Shown piece after piece: positions 23,819 to 35,536 of a DNA stretch of 64,000 bases; position 1 is the first letter of the stretch, and every line of letters starts with the position of its first letter. This DNA is from Henckelia pumila (lineage: Eukaryota > Streptophyta > Magnoliopsida > Lamiales > Gesneriaceae). Both the position numbers and the translations under genes were made by a program. The notes under the pieces are model-generated. The model saw nothing but the letters and a program-made list of their open reading frames with translations. It ran no database searches and was not told the DNA's origin. The DNA lies in assembly GCF_033568475.1 (NCBI RefSeq), contig NC_133123.1:5952001-6016000 (forward strand). The letters run 5' to 3'.

Positions 23819-26499
23819 TGTAACACCCGGTATTTTTAATTACATAAATCCGCCTGCATAATTAGGATATTTAATTATTTAAATTTATGATTTATGGGTT
23901 AAATAATTATGTGAATTATTTATGCATGATTTAAGTTATTTTTAAGCATTTAACCCATAATTAGTGATTTTTATGATTTTTAGTATTTTTATTATTTAAT
24001 CGCGTAGACGGGACCGTGGACGGACGAGATGACAACTTTCTAGCCAAATTATTTTATGAGCCTTTTTAGAGCCTTAAATTATTATTTTGAGTTTTATTAT
24101 CTCAAAATTTTAGGTATTTAATTTTATTTAATTTTAGGGGTCATTTTTTATCCAAAATTAGTCAAAATATTGACTTTTTAGTATTTTTTAAAATTCCCCT
24201 AAATTATTATTTCGAGATTTTATTTAGGTGATCAGGTTTTTAAATGTTTATTTAAGAGTTAAGTTGTATTTTAACTATTTTTAAAACCTTTTTATTAAAT
24301 TATTTAACCTATATTCTAATTAACCTAAAATTATATCCCTAAACCCTATTCTAGCCGATCACTCCTTCTTCCCTAGCATCAGCCGTCACCTCCATCTTCT
24401 TCTTCACTGAACCAACCTCCAAGAACACCATAGCCATTATTTCGAAGGTTCCAAGCAAGCCAAGGCATCCCGTCGTCGCCCCGTCGTCCCGGAAACGTCC
24501 TACGCGTGTGCTAATCGTCTTCTACGGTATTAAGGCATGATTTTCTTCACTTTTCAAACCTATATCAGTGTATGTATGTGTGTGGGTGTGTATCATCAGA
24601 ATCGATATTTTTGACAACAAGCTTTTCGATTTTTCCTCCAAAATTGCTCTCGGTTTTGACATTGGTGTTTGCATGCTCACGTTTTCATGTCCATGGCTAG
24701 GTGGGCTGCTGGTCCACGGTTAGAGGGGTACCTTGGGGTCCCTAGGATCGAAGGGTGGGGTCGGACATGGACTGGAAGGGGCTAGGTTCGGCCTGGTTCA
24801 GACTGAACCATGACTGCCCATGTTTCTGCACAGTTTAGGGTTTCGGAAGAGGTTGCTTCGGGTTCCTGGTTTGGTCGTGCATGGGGCTGGGGCCTGGTCA
24901 GGCTAGGTCCGCCCGGACGTGGGCTACGTCCGGGCGGCGGCGCCCCGGCCAGGGGCGGCCGGAGCCGGCCGGCAGCAGGCCAAGAAGGCCTGCTGCTCTC
25001 GGCCGAGGAGAATGGAGGAGGGGGCAATCGGGTTTTAGGGTTTCTAGTGGGTTTCGGGTCGGGTCTTGGGTCCGGGTCGGGTCTAAAATAATATGGGTTA
25101 AGTTAAGTGGGTTCGGGTCTGGGTTATTTTAATTGGGCTCGGGTATTTTTTATTTTTAAGTTTTAAGTTAATTAGGAGTTAAATGGACTAATTAAATTCC
25201 CAAAAAAATTTAATTAGTACCATTTAATTTATTTGGGTTACTTTAAATTATTTTGGGTTATTTAATTATTTTTGGGCTTTTAATAATTTTTATTTAAATT
25301 TTTAAGTTGGCCAGAAACTTTTATGGGCTTGGGAGCCCATGAAAGTTATTGGGCCTGTTATTGGCTTTTGGGCCCATTGGGCCAGGGACAGTGTTATTGG
25401 GCCTAAGTTAGTCTTAATGGGCTTTGGTTGATTTATGGGCCAAGTCTTAAGTTAATGGGCTTGCATGTCTAGGGCCAGCAGCTGTATCAAACCATGAGAA
25501 AATTGCATGTGTCCTGATTATATATTTAATTATTTTTATGCATTTAAGTTATTTTAATATTTATATGTTAGTAAGAAAAATTAAATTAAATATATATGAA
25601 GGACACACAATTTATTTAAGTACATGCATTCATGAAATCAATTTTTATGCTATGATTTAATTCCTATGGTTGAGCAAATAAAATATTTTAGGTGGAAATT
25701 GAAGTAGTGTGGCTATTTATGTATGGGCAGTTTCTGCCATTTATGTATGGGCAGTTTTCTGCCATTTATGTATGGGTGGTTCGCCACCAGCCTCGTACGA
25801 TGGTTTCTTAGACTGATCAGTCGCACTATGGGTCACACTTACGGATAGGACCATTCGATGTTCAGAAAATAAATGCTCAACAACTCAAGTATGTATGATA
25901 TTATGTATGTTATGTATTATGTTATTTATGTTTATTTATGTAAGTTATGTTACGAAATTTTTAAGCATGCTCATTCACGTATATGTATGTATTAGTATTA
26001 AATTGTTTTAAATTATTTTGAACCCTTGTTAGTATGCATGTTGGGCCTCTAGGCTCACTACACTGATATGGTGCAGGTGAGTATGTAGAGGAGCAGGTTA
26101 CCCCTACCGGTGGTGAGGACGTATGAGCAGTGCTGCAGTAGCCCCGTGACCGTGACAGCTTCTGAGTCACCATGCTTGAGTCTTATGATACATTTTATTA
26201 TTTTTTTGGGTTGAGTTGTTTGGAATATTTTATTAAATAATTTAGTGCATGCATACTTTTTATTTATTTTAATTATGCAGTATATTTTTAATTTATAGGG
26301 TTGACTCAGATATTTATTTAATTCATAGAATGCATTTTATTTAAGTATTTAAATTGTTTATTTATTTAGTCATGAATTTATTTTAAGATTTTATTCTGTG
26401 CATATATGTATGGGCATATATGTACATATTTTATTTAGTAGTATAAAAAAAAAAAAAAATTTCCGCATATTTATTTATTATAGAGTTAGGGTCGTTTCA
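23819..26499 (+). mobile_element. Solo LTR (probably Ty3/Gypsy, Tekay/Del-like), 2,681 bp
   Basis: It starts TGTAACACCCGG, ends GGGTCGTTTCA, and is flanked by a perfect 5-bp duplication, GATGT, at 23814-23818 and 26500-26504. There is no internal region, primer site or coding domain, so this is a lone LTR left by recombination between two LTRs. TGTAACACCC...GTCGTTTCA ends are typical of plant chromoviral Gypsy LTRs; the lineage is inferred. It contains a GC-rich segment around 24880-25020 and a short tandem repeat near 25714-25786. It inserted into the viral coat region after the virus had integrated. The target duplication is still exact. Confidence 0.88.
25714..25786. repeat. Short tandem repeat inside the solo LTR
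   Basis: Three adjacent units of about 25 bp built on ATTTATGTATGGGCAGTTTC, the third diverged. Confidence 0.8.
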
Positions 26500-26766
26500 G
26501 ATGTATTGGATCTAAAACAGTTTTTCCGTAAGGAGTTTGATGGAGTGGGATTTTACTCCTTCTTGATCTGGTTTCTGCTGGATGTGAATTTTCTCCAACC
26601 TGAAACTCACTATGTGGTTCTTCTGTTTTAACCGCATATCTTGGGAGATTCCCTATGGGTTGTTCACCCTCAGGGGAGTTCATTTTTAGATCTACTACTT
26701 TGAGATTCGCAAAAGAATCCGCGAGATCTTGTAGATCCTCGAGATTTAATTTCTCTAAAGTAGTCA

Positions 26767-27138
26767 TCAGATAGTGTTTTTCTCTGATACTGCTTTTATA
26801 AGATTAATCATCCTTTCATCATCAGTTAAAGGTTTTTGAACCATTTTGGTTTTACCTTTCTGATGTAACAATGGTTCGATACCAAACGAGAGTGGTAACC
26901 TTCCTCCTGTATTTTCTTTTCTAGAACCTGAAGTTTGTTCTAGATTTGTGATTTTAGTTTGAAGATCCTTTAGGGTTACAAGAATTTCTTCTTGTTTCTT
27001 AAGGATTCCTTCAATCTGCCGAGGTATTTCATACAGCTGATTGCTGTAATATTGTACCGTCTTTTGAATTTCTCTAAGATCTCCGAAGAGTTTAGAGGAA
27101 TCTGGGGTAATTTCTAAAAATTGAGAGTTAGAAATCAT
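26767..27138 (-). pseudogene. Leading small ORF of the pararetrovirus (coiled coil, fossil)
   Basis: About 123 residues, first after the primer binding site. The centre is a predicted coiled coil (EIPRQIEGILKKQEEI, then LKDLQTKITNLEQ). It meets the next ORF through a TGATG-type overlap, as in several caulimovirid genomes. Function not recognised. Confidence 0.6.
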
Positions 27139-27313
27139 CTTTCTGTCGTAAGTAATCTATTGTGAACAGATTAACTTGTTTATAGGATTTCATATAAATA
27201 AAATTCTCTTGATTCAAACCTTCGTTTGAAGTCATCTTTTGTAAAAAATCTTCTCCTCAACAAAGAAAAGTATGAGTTAACGAATAATATTAAGTCTGAA
27301 TATTTAACCTAAA

Positions 27314-27325
27314 GCTCTGATACCA
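27314..27325 (-). other. tRNA-iMet primer binding site of the pararetrovirus
   Basis: On the minus strand TGGTATCAGAGC is the exact 12-base complement of the 3' end of plant initiator tRNA-Met, used to prime reverse transcription by all Caulimoviridae (and many LTR elements). It lies about 190 bases before the first viral ORF, as expected for the conventional genome origin. Confidence 0.88.
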
Positions 27326-27640
27326 TTTTTTGCACATAATTCTTTGTTCCAGAATAAGCATTAAAACATGAGATATAAGCACAGAGATCTTTAGATATAA
27401 GTATAAAACCTTCAGATCTAAGCACAAAATAATCCATATTGAGTACAAGAATTAAATATTAAAATAATCAAGTTTTGTGGTCCTTAGAGAGTGCAAAGAA
27501 AGAATCTTTAAGGGAGGGAGTTGGGAGAAAGAAAGATTTGGGTTTGGGGATTTATTCATAATTGACTCTTTTAACAACCTATAGTTTCTATATTTTTACT
27601 TTGACAAGTTAATTTATTCAAGATTTTTAATAATTTAATT

Positions 27641-28822
27641 GACAATGCTATATGTATTATGTACATAGACTCTTACATAGAGGTGTACACGCCCTATTAA
27701 ATTAGGAAATAATTTTAAATTCTTTTAAAATTTCTTTTTTTTTCAACCTACAATTTTTTGTCTTGCTCAAAAAAATATATCAAATTATTTTAAAATGTTT
27801 TTATTTTCAACCTACGATTGTTTATCTTTTTCAAAAAAACTCTTAATGAAAATATTGTTATTATTAATTTAATTATTTATTGTGAAATTTTAGGGGTGTC
27901 AAAATTGAATCCGACCCAAGTTGATCAGTTACTATAGGATTAAGACTGATTTTTGGGGTTCAGGTTAGACCCAAAATATTTGATTTTTTTAAAATTTTTA
28001 ACAAAATAATTAAATACACATAATAATAATTAATATATTTTGATTTAAATACATAATAACAATATCTCACTTATATAGTTCTATATAACTTAAATTTGAA
28101 AGTCCAAGTATACAAAATTTAAAATAAACTTACTACACAAAATAAAAATTATTTTTAAAAATCAATGTTTTACAAAATAATTATTACATGTTTAAAATCT
28201 ATAATACAATATACAATATTTTTTTTTCAAACATACAATATATAAAAATATACTAATTATTTCTTAATTCTAGAAATAAGTACAAAAACTTTTTATAAAT
28301 TTCTCAAACCAAATCCGAATAAATCAATAATGATCGACTCGAACTCGACTAACACGATCAACATAAACCAATATGATTTGATTTTTTATTTTGTTTTTAA
28401 CAAAATAATTAATTATTACACATAATAATATTAAATATATATTTTATCCATAATAAATTTAAATATATAATAATAAATCTCGCTTGTATATGATTTAAAT
28501 TTGAAATTTTAATTTTAAAAATTTTAAAATATATTTTCTATAAGAAAATAGACAATTATTAATTTTTAAATCAATTAATAATTATATTTTCATAATTATA
28601 TTTTAAAATTTTATAAAATAATTATTTTTGTGGAACTGAGTAAAATTAATTCTACAAGTAAGTAATAAAAAAATAATAATATTTTCTTAAAAAGTTTTTT
28701 GAGTAAGACAAAAAATTGTAGGTTGAAAAAAAAGAAATTTTAAAAGAATTTTAAATTCTTTTCTAATTTAATAGAGCGTGTACACCTATATGTAATGGTC
28801 TGTGTACATATAACATTGTCCT
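27641..28822. mobile_element. Mutator-like MITE with long terminal inverted repeats
   Basis: A 1,182-bp element whose first about 130 bp are inverted at its right end (for example TTCAACCTACAATTTTTTGT at the left and its complement at the right). The ends read (AG)GACAATG. The 9-bp direct repeat AATTTAATT abuts it at 27632-27640 and 28823-28831. Long inverted ends with a 9-bp duplication are the Mutator (MULE) pattern. The interior is AT-rich with no transposase. The duplicated site is AT-rich, so chance cannot be fully excluded. Confidence 0.75.
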
Positions 28823-28831
28823 AATTTAATT

Positions 28832-29480
28832 ATATTACTTTTAACTGCACGTACTCTTGCACAAAACAAAGATGACAGTAGTTCAACGTTTCATTATATT
28901 ATATTATATTTTATGACATGAAATCTGCAATTCGTTATCTTTTGGTTTGTAACACAATAGCTCACAACATATGTTAACCAGGTAAATCATAGTCCATAAT
29001 AGACAAGTCTTGTGAATATATTCATCCAAAAAAATATAAGGAAGAATCGAAGTTTTGATCATTTATCAAGTATTTATCTACTCCATTAACTCGCACATTC
29101 CATAAAATCAATGATTTGTTTTATCAGTAGGGGAGATATTTTATGAACTTGAAAGAAGGAAAAAAAATGGAAATCTTAGGCTATTGAAAAGAATACAAAA
29201 AATAAAAGATAAAATAAAAAACACAAAATTTTTTAAAAACAATCTCACAAGTCAATTTTATAAAACATATATTATATTCTGGTCATCTATTAAAATATAT
29301 TATTTTTATTTTAAAATTATTAATTTTTATTGTAAATATAAACTTCAATAAAAACGGTTTCGCACCAAATCTAGTTTTCGATAATGCCTAATTCTGACGT
29401 AGGTTAGTAGTGAGAGTGATGTCATCTTTTCTTTGACAAAAATTCAATATACAGTCAGATGGAGACTCGAATAAGTTCAT
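28832..29480. other. AT-rich promoter-side sequence upstream of GAUT15
   Basis: No gene or bounded repeat was recognised. The right part is the likely GAUT15 promoter. The leader is split by a 5' UTR intron (see GAUT15), which contains a short CT microsatellite near 29602-29622. Confidence 0.5.
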
Positions 29481-29880
29481 GGATACGAGCTCTCTCGCAC
29501 ACGCAAATACTGATGCCGTTGGCATAAATTTCTATCCTCAGCTTTATTGAATTCCCAAAGGTAATTTTTATTGTTGCACTGCCTTTTTTTCACAAATGAA
29601 CTCTCTCTCTCTCTCTCTCTTTTTGTTTATTCTTGTGATCTGGTGTTTGAATTGATTGGAATCAGTATGTTTTTGGATTAATTTGCTCTTCTTTTTCTTT
29701 TCTTTTCTTTTATTTTTTGGTAAATCTCTGCTGATGTTTATGCTGCGATGAATTTTTTTCGCAGGCGCGAAGATTTTGGAGTTCTGATCGAAAAGAAAAC
29801 CAAAGGAATGGATCTGGAGCTGAGATTTGAAGTGCGATGGGCGTTTTTATAGAGCAGCAGCAGGAATCGTGGCTCGTAAT

Positions 29881-32800
29881 ATGAAACTGTACATATCCAC
29901 GACTAGGACTAAGAGAGTCGCAGCATACAGTGCCACCGCCGAGGGCGCCGGCGTTGGAGGTACTCGGAGTGAGATGAAAGGGAAGAATCCGCCGTCGACT
30001 GCGTTCGGCCGCAGATTGTACCATCGGACGGCGATTTTACCGGTGGTGCTGTTGTTTGGTCTGGTGTTGCCTTTACTCTTCATTAGAACTGCTTTTCTAG
30101 TACTTGAATCCGCCGCTCTTTGCTCTTCCTCCATCGGTAAATTTTAGGCCTTTTAATTTCATTATCTTTCAATTCTTCGATATAATCTTTAAATTTTACT
30201 TTTATGAGCTGGCTAAAGTGTGATTGCGCGTACATGACCATGTAATGTAGGGTGTATGACACTAAGGATTTTTGGCGGGAGCGATGCTGCTCTGGTAAGT
30301 CAAAGTGCTGCTTTTTTGGCTAGATTAAGAAGATGTACATATGCAAATCACTATGCATGAAATTTTTGCCAACTGATTGATATTTTGAGAAATTTGGGCG
30401 ACCAAGTACCAAATACTTGCTTTTTAAGATATTTTGCGAAATTTGGACGACCAAGTAAACCCAGATACTTACTTTTTACCGTGAATTTTGTTTTTTTTAA
30501 AAAAAGATCGTGGACAAATTACTGAAATAGTACGAGGATTTATTTTACGTCTGTAAATTGGACCAAAAGGCGACTGTATAAACAGTGGGTACAAATTATT
30601 TCGCGATTGTCGGTATTCAAGCTTCACTCGGTGCTTGGCTAAAAAGTTGGCAAGTTGCACTGCCAGCCGATTCGTTAAGCCAGCTTGATCTTATTTAATT
30701 ATTCCCTTTTCATCCTTCATTTGATAATGATATTAATAAGTAATAATACTCAATGAAACATGGGTCGTCTCTGACGTGACATGAAATTAAGATTTCTATT
30801 TGTCTGAAGATAAACATGAAAATGAGATTTTAACTACTACTTTTTCTTCTTCGTTCATTATTACAGTTGAAAATTTAGACTCCTGCTTTTCCTTTAGATT
30901 TATATAATACCCAGAGGTTACATCAGGTTGAAATTTGAGCCCCAGAAGGTTTCTTTTCAATTTGATCATTATATCTAGAATTGACCCCGAACTTTTAACT
31001 TTTTCGTCTGGAGTAATTTGGATATCTGAAAAAGGTCCAGCAAATGAAATCAATGGATGATTCATGATCACATATTTCGGCATCGTATGCATAATGAAAA
31101 CAAATATTTGTAGAAATGACAATCTTTTAGAGATTTAATATAGAAGAAAGATTCAGTTTGAGAAAGGGTTACCATTTAATGTGGAGATTAAGGTACTTGA
31201 GTTTTCGCGAATGGACTATTGTGATAGAAAAAGAAATGTGAAAACAAACTCTTCAACCCCGCAGAGGGCATTCTGTTGTGATTAATAAATGCTGGGTTCA
31301 CCAAATTGTTAAAATGATGAATGTAAATGTTTAAAAAATAATGATAATAATAAATTGTTGAAAAGATTACGCCAGTATTGTAGTTATGTTTTGCTTATGA
31401 TTTTCTTCCTATTTTGTGGCACTGCTTAAAAAGCTCAGAGAAGAGCTGACACGGGCCCTACTGGAGGCAACCACTAGTAATGATGAATATGGGGGTGGAA
31501 TCGGAATTGGAACAGTGGAAGGTTCAAATCTAATACCAGTTACATTTAAGGATCTAGTGGAGGACATGACGTCCAAGAAACAAGACGTTAAAGCCTTCGC
31601 TTTCAAGACCAAAGCCGTGGTGAGTTAGCAAACATTTACTGCCATTTATTGCAGCCCATCATCCTATTGGCTATTGCTATTGCTATTGCTATTGCCTATT
31701 CTTGTGTTCTTTTTCACTTGATCACTACTCACGTTAATGTCCACTCTCATAATGGCCTGCAGTCACTGTCCTGCCATTATTAGGCATAAATGGCTCCCAC
31801 TTCTTTTTTACCTGAAAATGTATGGTATCACCCAAACCACTTGTTTCAGAGGGGAAAAATATAGCCTTACTCAGGGGGCCTTCTATTTCTGAAAAATATT
31901 GCCATTTACCCATCTCAACCGTGTTCTTCTACGTTCACCGTTTTTTAAAATGAATTATCTTAAATTAAAAATTAATCTCCATAAGCCTCCTCCCACGTGT
32001 CTAAGGTAGTGTTTAGGAGAGTTTTTAGAAAGCATTTCTTAGCTTTTCGTTAACAAAATTACAAATTTTTATTAAGTAAAAGTTGAGAAGTGCTTTCCAC
32101 GCTACCTAAGAAAATCGGTGTCCCATTTTAGCCATGTGAAAGTTGGTGTTTTGCGGCTAGGTAAAGTACTACTGTACTAGGTTCGGTAATTCCGTTCAAA
32201 TCACTTTATTTATGCCTACTTGTACCTTCCGGGTTTAATGGTCCTTCGAAGTAAAACATGTTCGGCATAAAGACATAATGCTTGCATAGATTACTAGAGG
32301 AAACCAAACATAAACGAAATAAACAAGTTATTTACTTTCGCGTATGCACGACAGAAACAAAGATAAAAGTTTATCGATCCCATTCACGAAGAAGCAATAT
32401 TAACTTGTCATACAATCAATCATACACAAGGGATGGATTTGGGAATCCTGAGGGGTCACTCTTGACTCTTTATAGAGAACTGTGTAAATGGTGATTTTAA
32501 GTATTATCTGTGCTTTTTCTGCCAAAAGGTTAAAGCCAATATGAAAAATGGAAAATGAAAAACCGACAACATTACTTGATATGTGATTAGCAGAATCTTG
32601 AACTAGCATCTCTTTAGTTACCGATGTAGTCTAGATATGTAGATCATAAATGTATTTTAACAACATATGTTTTATGACGGGAATCGAGATCTTATATGCT
32701 AATAAAAAGAAACATTTCTCTAGAGGTTGTTTGTTGACACACATGTAATCAGTGCTTCGACATTAAACAAATGACCTTCACTGAGCTTTTGTATTTTATG

Positions 32801-34245
32801 CGCAGATTGAGAAGATGGAACACATGGTTAAAACAGCCCAGTGGCAGGAGTCTGTTTACTGGCATTTAGCTGCTCATGGATTACCCAACAGCATGCACTG
32901 TCTTTCTCTTAAGTTGACCGAAGAGTATGCCATAAATGCAGTGGCTCGTTCTCGCTTACCTTTGCCTCAATACGTTTACCGCCTCACTGATACTTCATTT
33001 CAACATGTTGTTCTTTTGACTGACAATGTCCTGGCTGCATCTGTTGTAATATCCACTGCCATTAAAACTTCAATCAATCCCAAAAACTTGGTATTTCATG
33101 TGATCACCGATAGGAAAACATACACCTCAATGCATGCATGGTTTGCATTGAACGCAATAGAATCCGCAGTCATTGAAGTCAAGGGCTTGCATCAATACGA
33201 GTGGTCTCATGATGTAAATGTCGGTATTAAGGAGGTGTTTGAAATTCATCACCAGATCATGAAGTACAATTTGAGAAATGCAAAGAAGGAAGGCTTTGAT
33301 AACAAGGAAGATTATGATCACAAACTAGGTGTTCTAATCCCCAGCAGCTTTTCGCTTTTGAATTACCTCCGCATTTATCTCCCCGAGGTAAAAATACTTG
33401 AATTTTACTAGCATGAACTGATTATGATAATCTATCATCCTTACAAATTAAAATTCATCTGGTGTTCAATTTTCTGTGTCGCAGCTGTTCCCAGATCTCG
33501 ACAAGGTTGTGCTATTGGACGATGATATTGTAGCACAACACGACTTGTCATCTCTATGGGACTTGGACCTCAATGAAAAGGTTGTGGGTGCAGTTGTAGA
33601 TTCATGGTGTGGAAGTGGCTGCTGTCCAGGAAGAAAATACAAGGATTACTTCAATTTTACAGATCCAATCATAATATCTGACTTGGACCCAGATCATTGT
33701 GGATGGCAATACGGGATGACCATCTTTGACCTAAAAAAATGGAGGAAGACAAATATCACTGCAGTGTATCACCAATGGCTCAAACTTGTGAGTATCTTCC
33801 TCCGATAGTAATGTTAGTAACCATGTTAATTCCTAATCAATCAGTCCCACATTCTGAGTGGTCAATCAATCAATATAAAGATTTAGAAGTACATAAATAT
33901 TGTTTTCCTGACCAAAATGGTAGTTATGGCTACTTCATTATCCTCTCACATGTTTTGTAGAACCTAAACTCTGGTTTTACACTATGGCATCCTGGAGCAC
34001 TTCCTCCCGCCTTGATTGCTTTCAAAAACCATGTGCATCAAATCGATTCTTCATGGCAACTGGCTGGTCTGGGTTATCGTTTTCCCCAAGTTGATGAACA
34101 GATGTCAGAAGCTGCGGCAGTTTTACACTTTAGTGGGCCAGCAAAACCATGGCTCGAAATCACGTCCCCTGAGGTAAGAGACCTTTGGACTAGGCATGTA
34201 AATTTCTCAAACGATTATATAAGCAAATGTGGAATAGCAGGCTAA
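29881..34245 (+). CDS. GAUT15: Galacturonosyltransferase-like protein, GAUT15 type (GT8)
   Basis: Golgi type II membrane glycosyltransferase, family GT8, of the GAUT group that acts in pectin synthesis; the activity of GAUT15 itself is inferred. Six coding exons (29881-30136, 30251-30294, about 31434-31619, 32806-33387, 33485-33787, 33961-34245) give 551 residues, close to the roughly 540 of Arabidopsis GAUT15. Features are a short cytosolic N-terminus MKLYISTT, a membrane anchor (about 51-74), the DxD metal site within VVLLDDDIV (368-370), the cysteine-rich [17 protein letters not shown] segment, and the GT8 HFSGPAKPW motif (513-521). All joints keep phase; the exon 3 acceptor is the least certain. 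A 5' UTR intron (29561-29764) is likely. Introns hold a local duplication and a MITE. Confidence 0.92.
30379..30478. repeat. Local tandem duplication in GAUT15 intron 2
   Basis: Two adjacent units of about 50 bp, both with GATATTTTG(A/C)GAAATTTGG and GACCAAGTA, differing at several positions. Confidence 0.75.
32005..32106. mobile_element. Tourist-like palindromic MITE, copy 2, in GAUT15 intron 3
   Basis: A 102-bp element starting GGTAGTGTTTAGGAGAG and ending GCTACC, flanked by TAA at 32002-32004 and 32107-32109. Same family as 15164-15280 and 51997-52116. It lies wholly within the intron. Confidence 0.78.
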
Positions 34246-35536
34246 AGGGACAAAGTTATATCCCATAGCTCAAAATTTTGAGTTACTTGTTACTGTTTTA
34301 GGCCATGGAGTATCCTCTGTGACAGAGGGAAGTAGGTTTAGCCTTCAGCCTCTCACAGGCCATTCTCCCTAGCTTGTTGATAAGTAACAATAGAAGGTAG
34401 ATGAAATACATTTACTCTCAAAATCTATATATCAAACACAAAGTTTATAGTAGGAATGGCATGTTCGATGTATATTTGTAATTTTCCCATAAAGAAAAAA
34501 CATATTCTCATGATCCTTAGACATTTGTTTAATTTCGCTTATATTTGCTCACATGTGATGCCCTGTTTGATTTGGTGTCATGCTTAGCTAGCTAGCGTCG
34601 AAAACACAGGCTTCGTTTGGCTTGAGATTGTATTAAGTTCGATGGCATTTTTACTTTGAGCATGAAATCAGCCAAATAGGTGCGTGTTTAGAAACAAGGA
34701 AGGATGGGAAAAAATATCATTGTACACAGAAAACGTGAAAACGGAACTAAATGTTTTGTAAAACAAAACCAAACATGGCCTATTTATTATTCCAGGCATG
34801 TTAAGCTTGTCGGCACCATCAATAAACCGAATTATTATGGGTGAAAACTTGTATCCATACCAGAAACACAGAAGATACAAATGCTAATAAATACTTGTGG
34901 TTAGTTATATATTTGGAAACATTGAAAATTATTTAATTTATCCAAAAATAAAAACTAATTAACATAAAAGCAAGTCCTTCTTAGTATAGATCACCACGCA
35001 CATACCTAGCTCCAAAAAATTTTCAAATTCGGATAGACTAGGCTAAAATTAAACCTAGCCCCTCCCTACCAAAATCCATGCTCTCATTTTAACACCAAAT
35101 GGATGACACCATCACAAGCAAAGGGTCTACTTGTAACAGCTAGTTAAAACATTTGAATAATTTAAAGCCTAATACATTATTCATCGTTCAATCCCTAGTT
35201 AATAATATATGTAAGGCTAGCAACGTTAATATCTGACCAAAACCAAGTTGCATGTCAATATAGCACAGTCAAGCACGTGCTTTCAAGGATTTGAAACCCA
35301 CCCTCCATTCTAACCCTATTCCTCCACAAGTAGTGTGACTTCAGAATTCAGATAATAAATTAATAATATACGATGAAGCCCACTGCATCTGCCAATGATA
35401 CTCGAAATGTTGCTACTTCAGGAGTTCTACACAGAAGTTATATCTTCTACCAAATAAAGCTTCTAATATTTCAGAGAAAAATGCTGACTAAATTTGTAGA
35501 TGGCAGCCGAAAGCAGAAAATTATACCAGTAATATG
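34246..35536. other. Interval between GAUT15 and the SLEEPER-type gene
   Basis: The two genes converge here, so the stretch holds both 3' UTRs and one probable MITE at 34609-34780. Nothing else was recognised. Confidence 0.5.
34609..34780. mobile_element. Possible Tourist-like MITE
   Basis: The ends GGCTTCGTTTGGC and CCAAACATGGCC are inverted with the shared GTTTGG core, 172 bp apart. No clear target duplication is visible. Confidence 0.4.

Larger units (their letters stand above)
22545..26767 (-). pseudogene. Pararetrovirus coat-protein region, carrying a solo LTR insertion (fossil)
   Basis: Viral coding sequence at 22545-23818 and 26505-26767, with the solo LTR between. It includes a caulimovirid capsid-like stretch (DDWTSAMRIAAETLDLN, then WREMLIKEY), an Arg/Ser/Lys-rich basic stretch, a CCHC zinc-knuckle segment near 22875-22920 and an acidic, Asn/Gln-repetitive tail. 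This order (capsid core, basic region, zinc knuckle, acidic tail) is typical of Caulimoviridae coat proteins. Confidence 0.75.

Noticed and set aside
24782-25132. GC-rich frames with Pro/Arg/Gly-rich products
   Set aside because: They lie inside the solo LTR and come from its GC-rich core; no domain and no splice context.
35463-35536. Reading the SLEEPER-type frame through to 35463
   Set aside because: A GT donor at 35689 and an acceptor at 35596 give a conserved-looking C-terminal tail; the read-through tail is intron translation.
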